DNA of 64,000 nt from Micromonospora coriariae (GTDB lineage Bacteria > Actinomycetota > Actinomycetes > Mycobacteriales > Micromonosporaceae), in the NCBI RefSeq assembly GCF_900091455.1, contig NZ_LT607412.1, positions 4,030,001 to 4,094,000 on the forward strand, given 5' to 3'. This document shows, piece after piece, positions 63,652 through 64,000 of the stretch (position 1 is the stretch's first letter; each line of letters starts with the position of its first letter). Made by a program: the position numbers and the translations under genes. The notes under the pieces were generated by a model. It ran no database searches. It was not told the origin of the DNA and was given only the letters and a program-made list of their open reading frames with translations.

Positions 63652-64000
63652 ATGGGTCTCGACGACCGCAAGCTCGCCGTGCTCCGCGCCATCGTCGAGG
63701 ACTACGTCTCAACCCAGGAGCCGGTCGGCAGCAAGGCGCTGGTCGAGCGGCACCAGCTCGGCGTCTCCCCGGCCACGGTCCGCAACGACATGGCCGTGCT
63801 GGAGGAGGAGGGCTACATCCGGCAGCCGCACACCAGTGCCGGCCGGGTGCCCACCGACCGCGGCTACCGACTCTTCGTTGACCGGCTGTCCCGGGTCAAG
63901 CCGCTCAGCCCGGCGGAGCGCCGGGCCATCGAGCGCTTCCTGGTCGGCGCGGTCGACCTCGACGACGTGGTGCACCGCACCGTACGGCTGCTCGCCCAAC
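63652..64000 (+). CDS. hrcA: heat-inducible transcription repressor HrcA, 3' end outside window
   Basis: First 116 residues of HrcA: N-terminal winged helix (about 1-75; [51 protein letters not shown]), then the start of the regulatory part. ATG 63652 follows AGGAGGTGCGGAGG. HrcA represses groEL/dnaK-type genes by binding CIRCE, and a CIRCE site in its own promoter implies autoregulation. The usual downstream gene dnaJ would lie beyond the window. Confidence 0.95.
   Translation, partial: MGLDDRKLAVLRAIVEDYVSTQEPVGSKALVERHQLGVSPATVRNDMAVLEEEGYIRQPHTSAGRVPTDRGYRLFVDRLSRVKPLSPAERRAIERFLVGAVDLDDVVHRTVRLLAQ

Overview
The window is chromosomal DNA of a very GC-rich actinomycete, most probably a member of the Micromonosporaceae (Micromonospora-like). 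This rests on the codon bias, the many GTG starts, the GTGA/ATGA stop-start overlaps, the gene order, and actinobacterial families such as DUF397, DUF5753-type XRE regulators, DUF3618 and DUF4233. No rRNA, tRNA, CRISPR array, transposase, integrase or prophage gene was seen. The window starts inside a DUF4233 gene and ends inside hrcA.

Layout. (1) 0-7.6 kb: DUF4233, a VOC-domain membrane protein, ndk, an ECF41-type sigma factor coupled to an AhpD/CMD protein, a tandem-repeat/palindrome region, and an ArsR regulator plus ABC-2 exporter operon whose ATPase gene is frameshifted. (2) 7.7-12 kb: an ileS T-box leader, ileS (type 2) and a PlsC acyltransferase. (3) 12-22.6 kb: a conserved block with a TIGR03960 radical SAM protein, its DUF2344 partner (no ordinary start codon), RNase E/G, a lipoprotein, rplU, rpmA and obgE. 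(4) 22.6-36.7 kb: an accessory segment between obgE and nadD, holding GNAT, small envelope proteins (DUF6766, DUF4383, holin-like, DUF3618), a glycosyltransferase, an SRPBCC protein with a zinc alcohol dehydrogenase, a CYP152-type P450, pepN, an FAD monooxygenase and a PadR regulator. (5) 36.8-40.3 kb: nadD, rsfS, a histidine phosphatase, DegV and an SDR. (6) 40.3-42.1 kb: two small coupled genes facing an XRE/DUF397 pair. (7) 42.2-51.3 kb: the conserved comEA-comEC-holA-rpsT-lepA block, with an APH-like kinase and a DUF4240 gene inserted. (8) 51.3-61.5 kb: a second accessory segment with two tandem glsB-like genes, a sugar ABC importer lacking an ATPase, a small HTH/membrane protein pair facing a MOSC gene across a double operator, a PhyH dioxygenase, a muralytic-type protein and an enoyl-CoA hydratase. 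(9) 61.5-64 kb: hemW, DUF4870 and hrcA with a CIRCE operator.

How parts work together. The conserved genes serve translation and ribosome assembly (ileS, rplU, rpmA, rpsT, obgE, rsfS, lepA), RNA processing (RNase E/G), replication (holA), DNA uptake (comEA/comEC), NAD and haem metabolism (nadD, hemW) and heat shock (hrcA). Much of the accessory DNA looks stress- and envelope-related. Several of its promoters resemble sites for a SigB-type stress sigma factor (GNNT, 15-17 bases, GGGTA-like): ahead of DUF6766, the 24.5-kb operon, SRPBCC/ADH, CYP152 and both glsB copies. Three families of dispersed intergenic inverted repeats (two, three and two copies) are also present.
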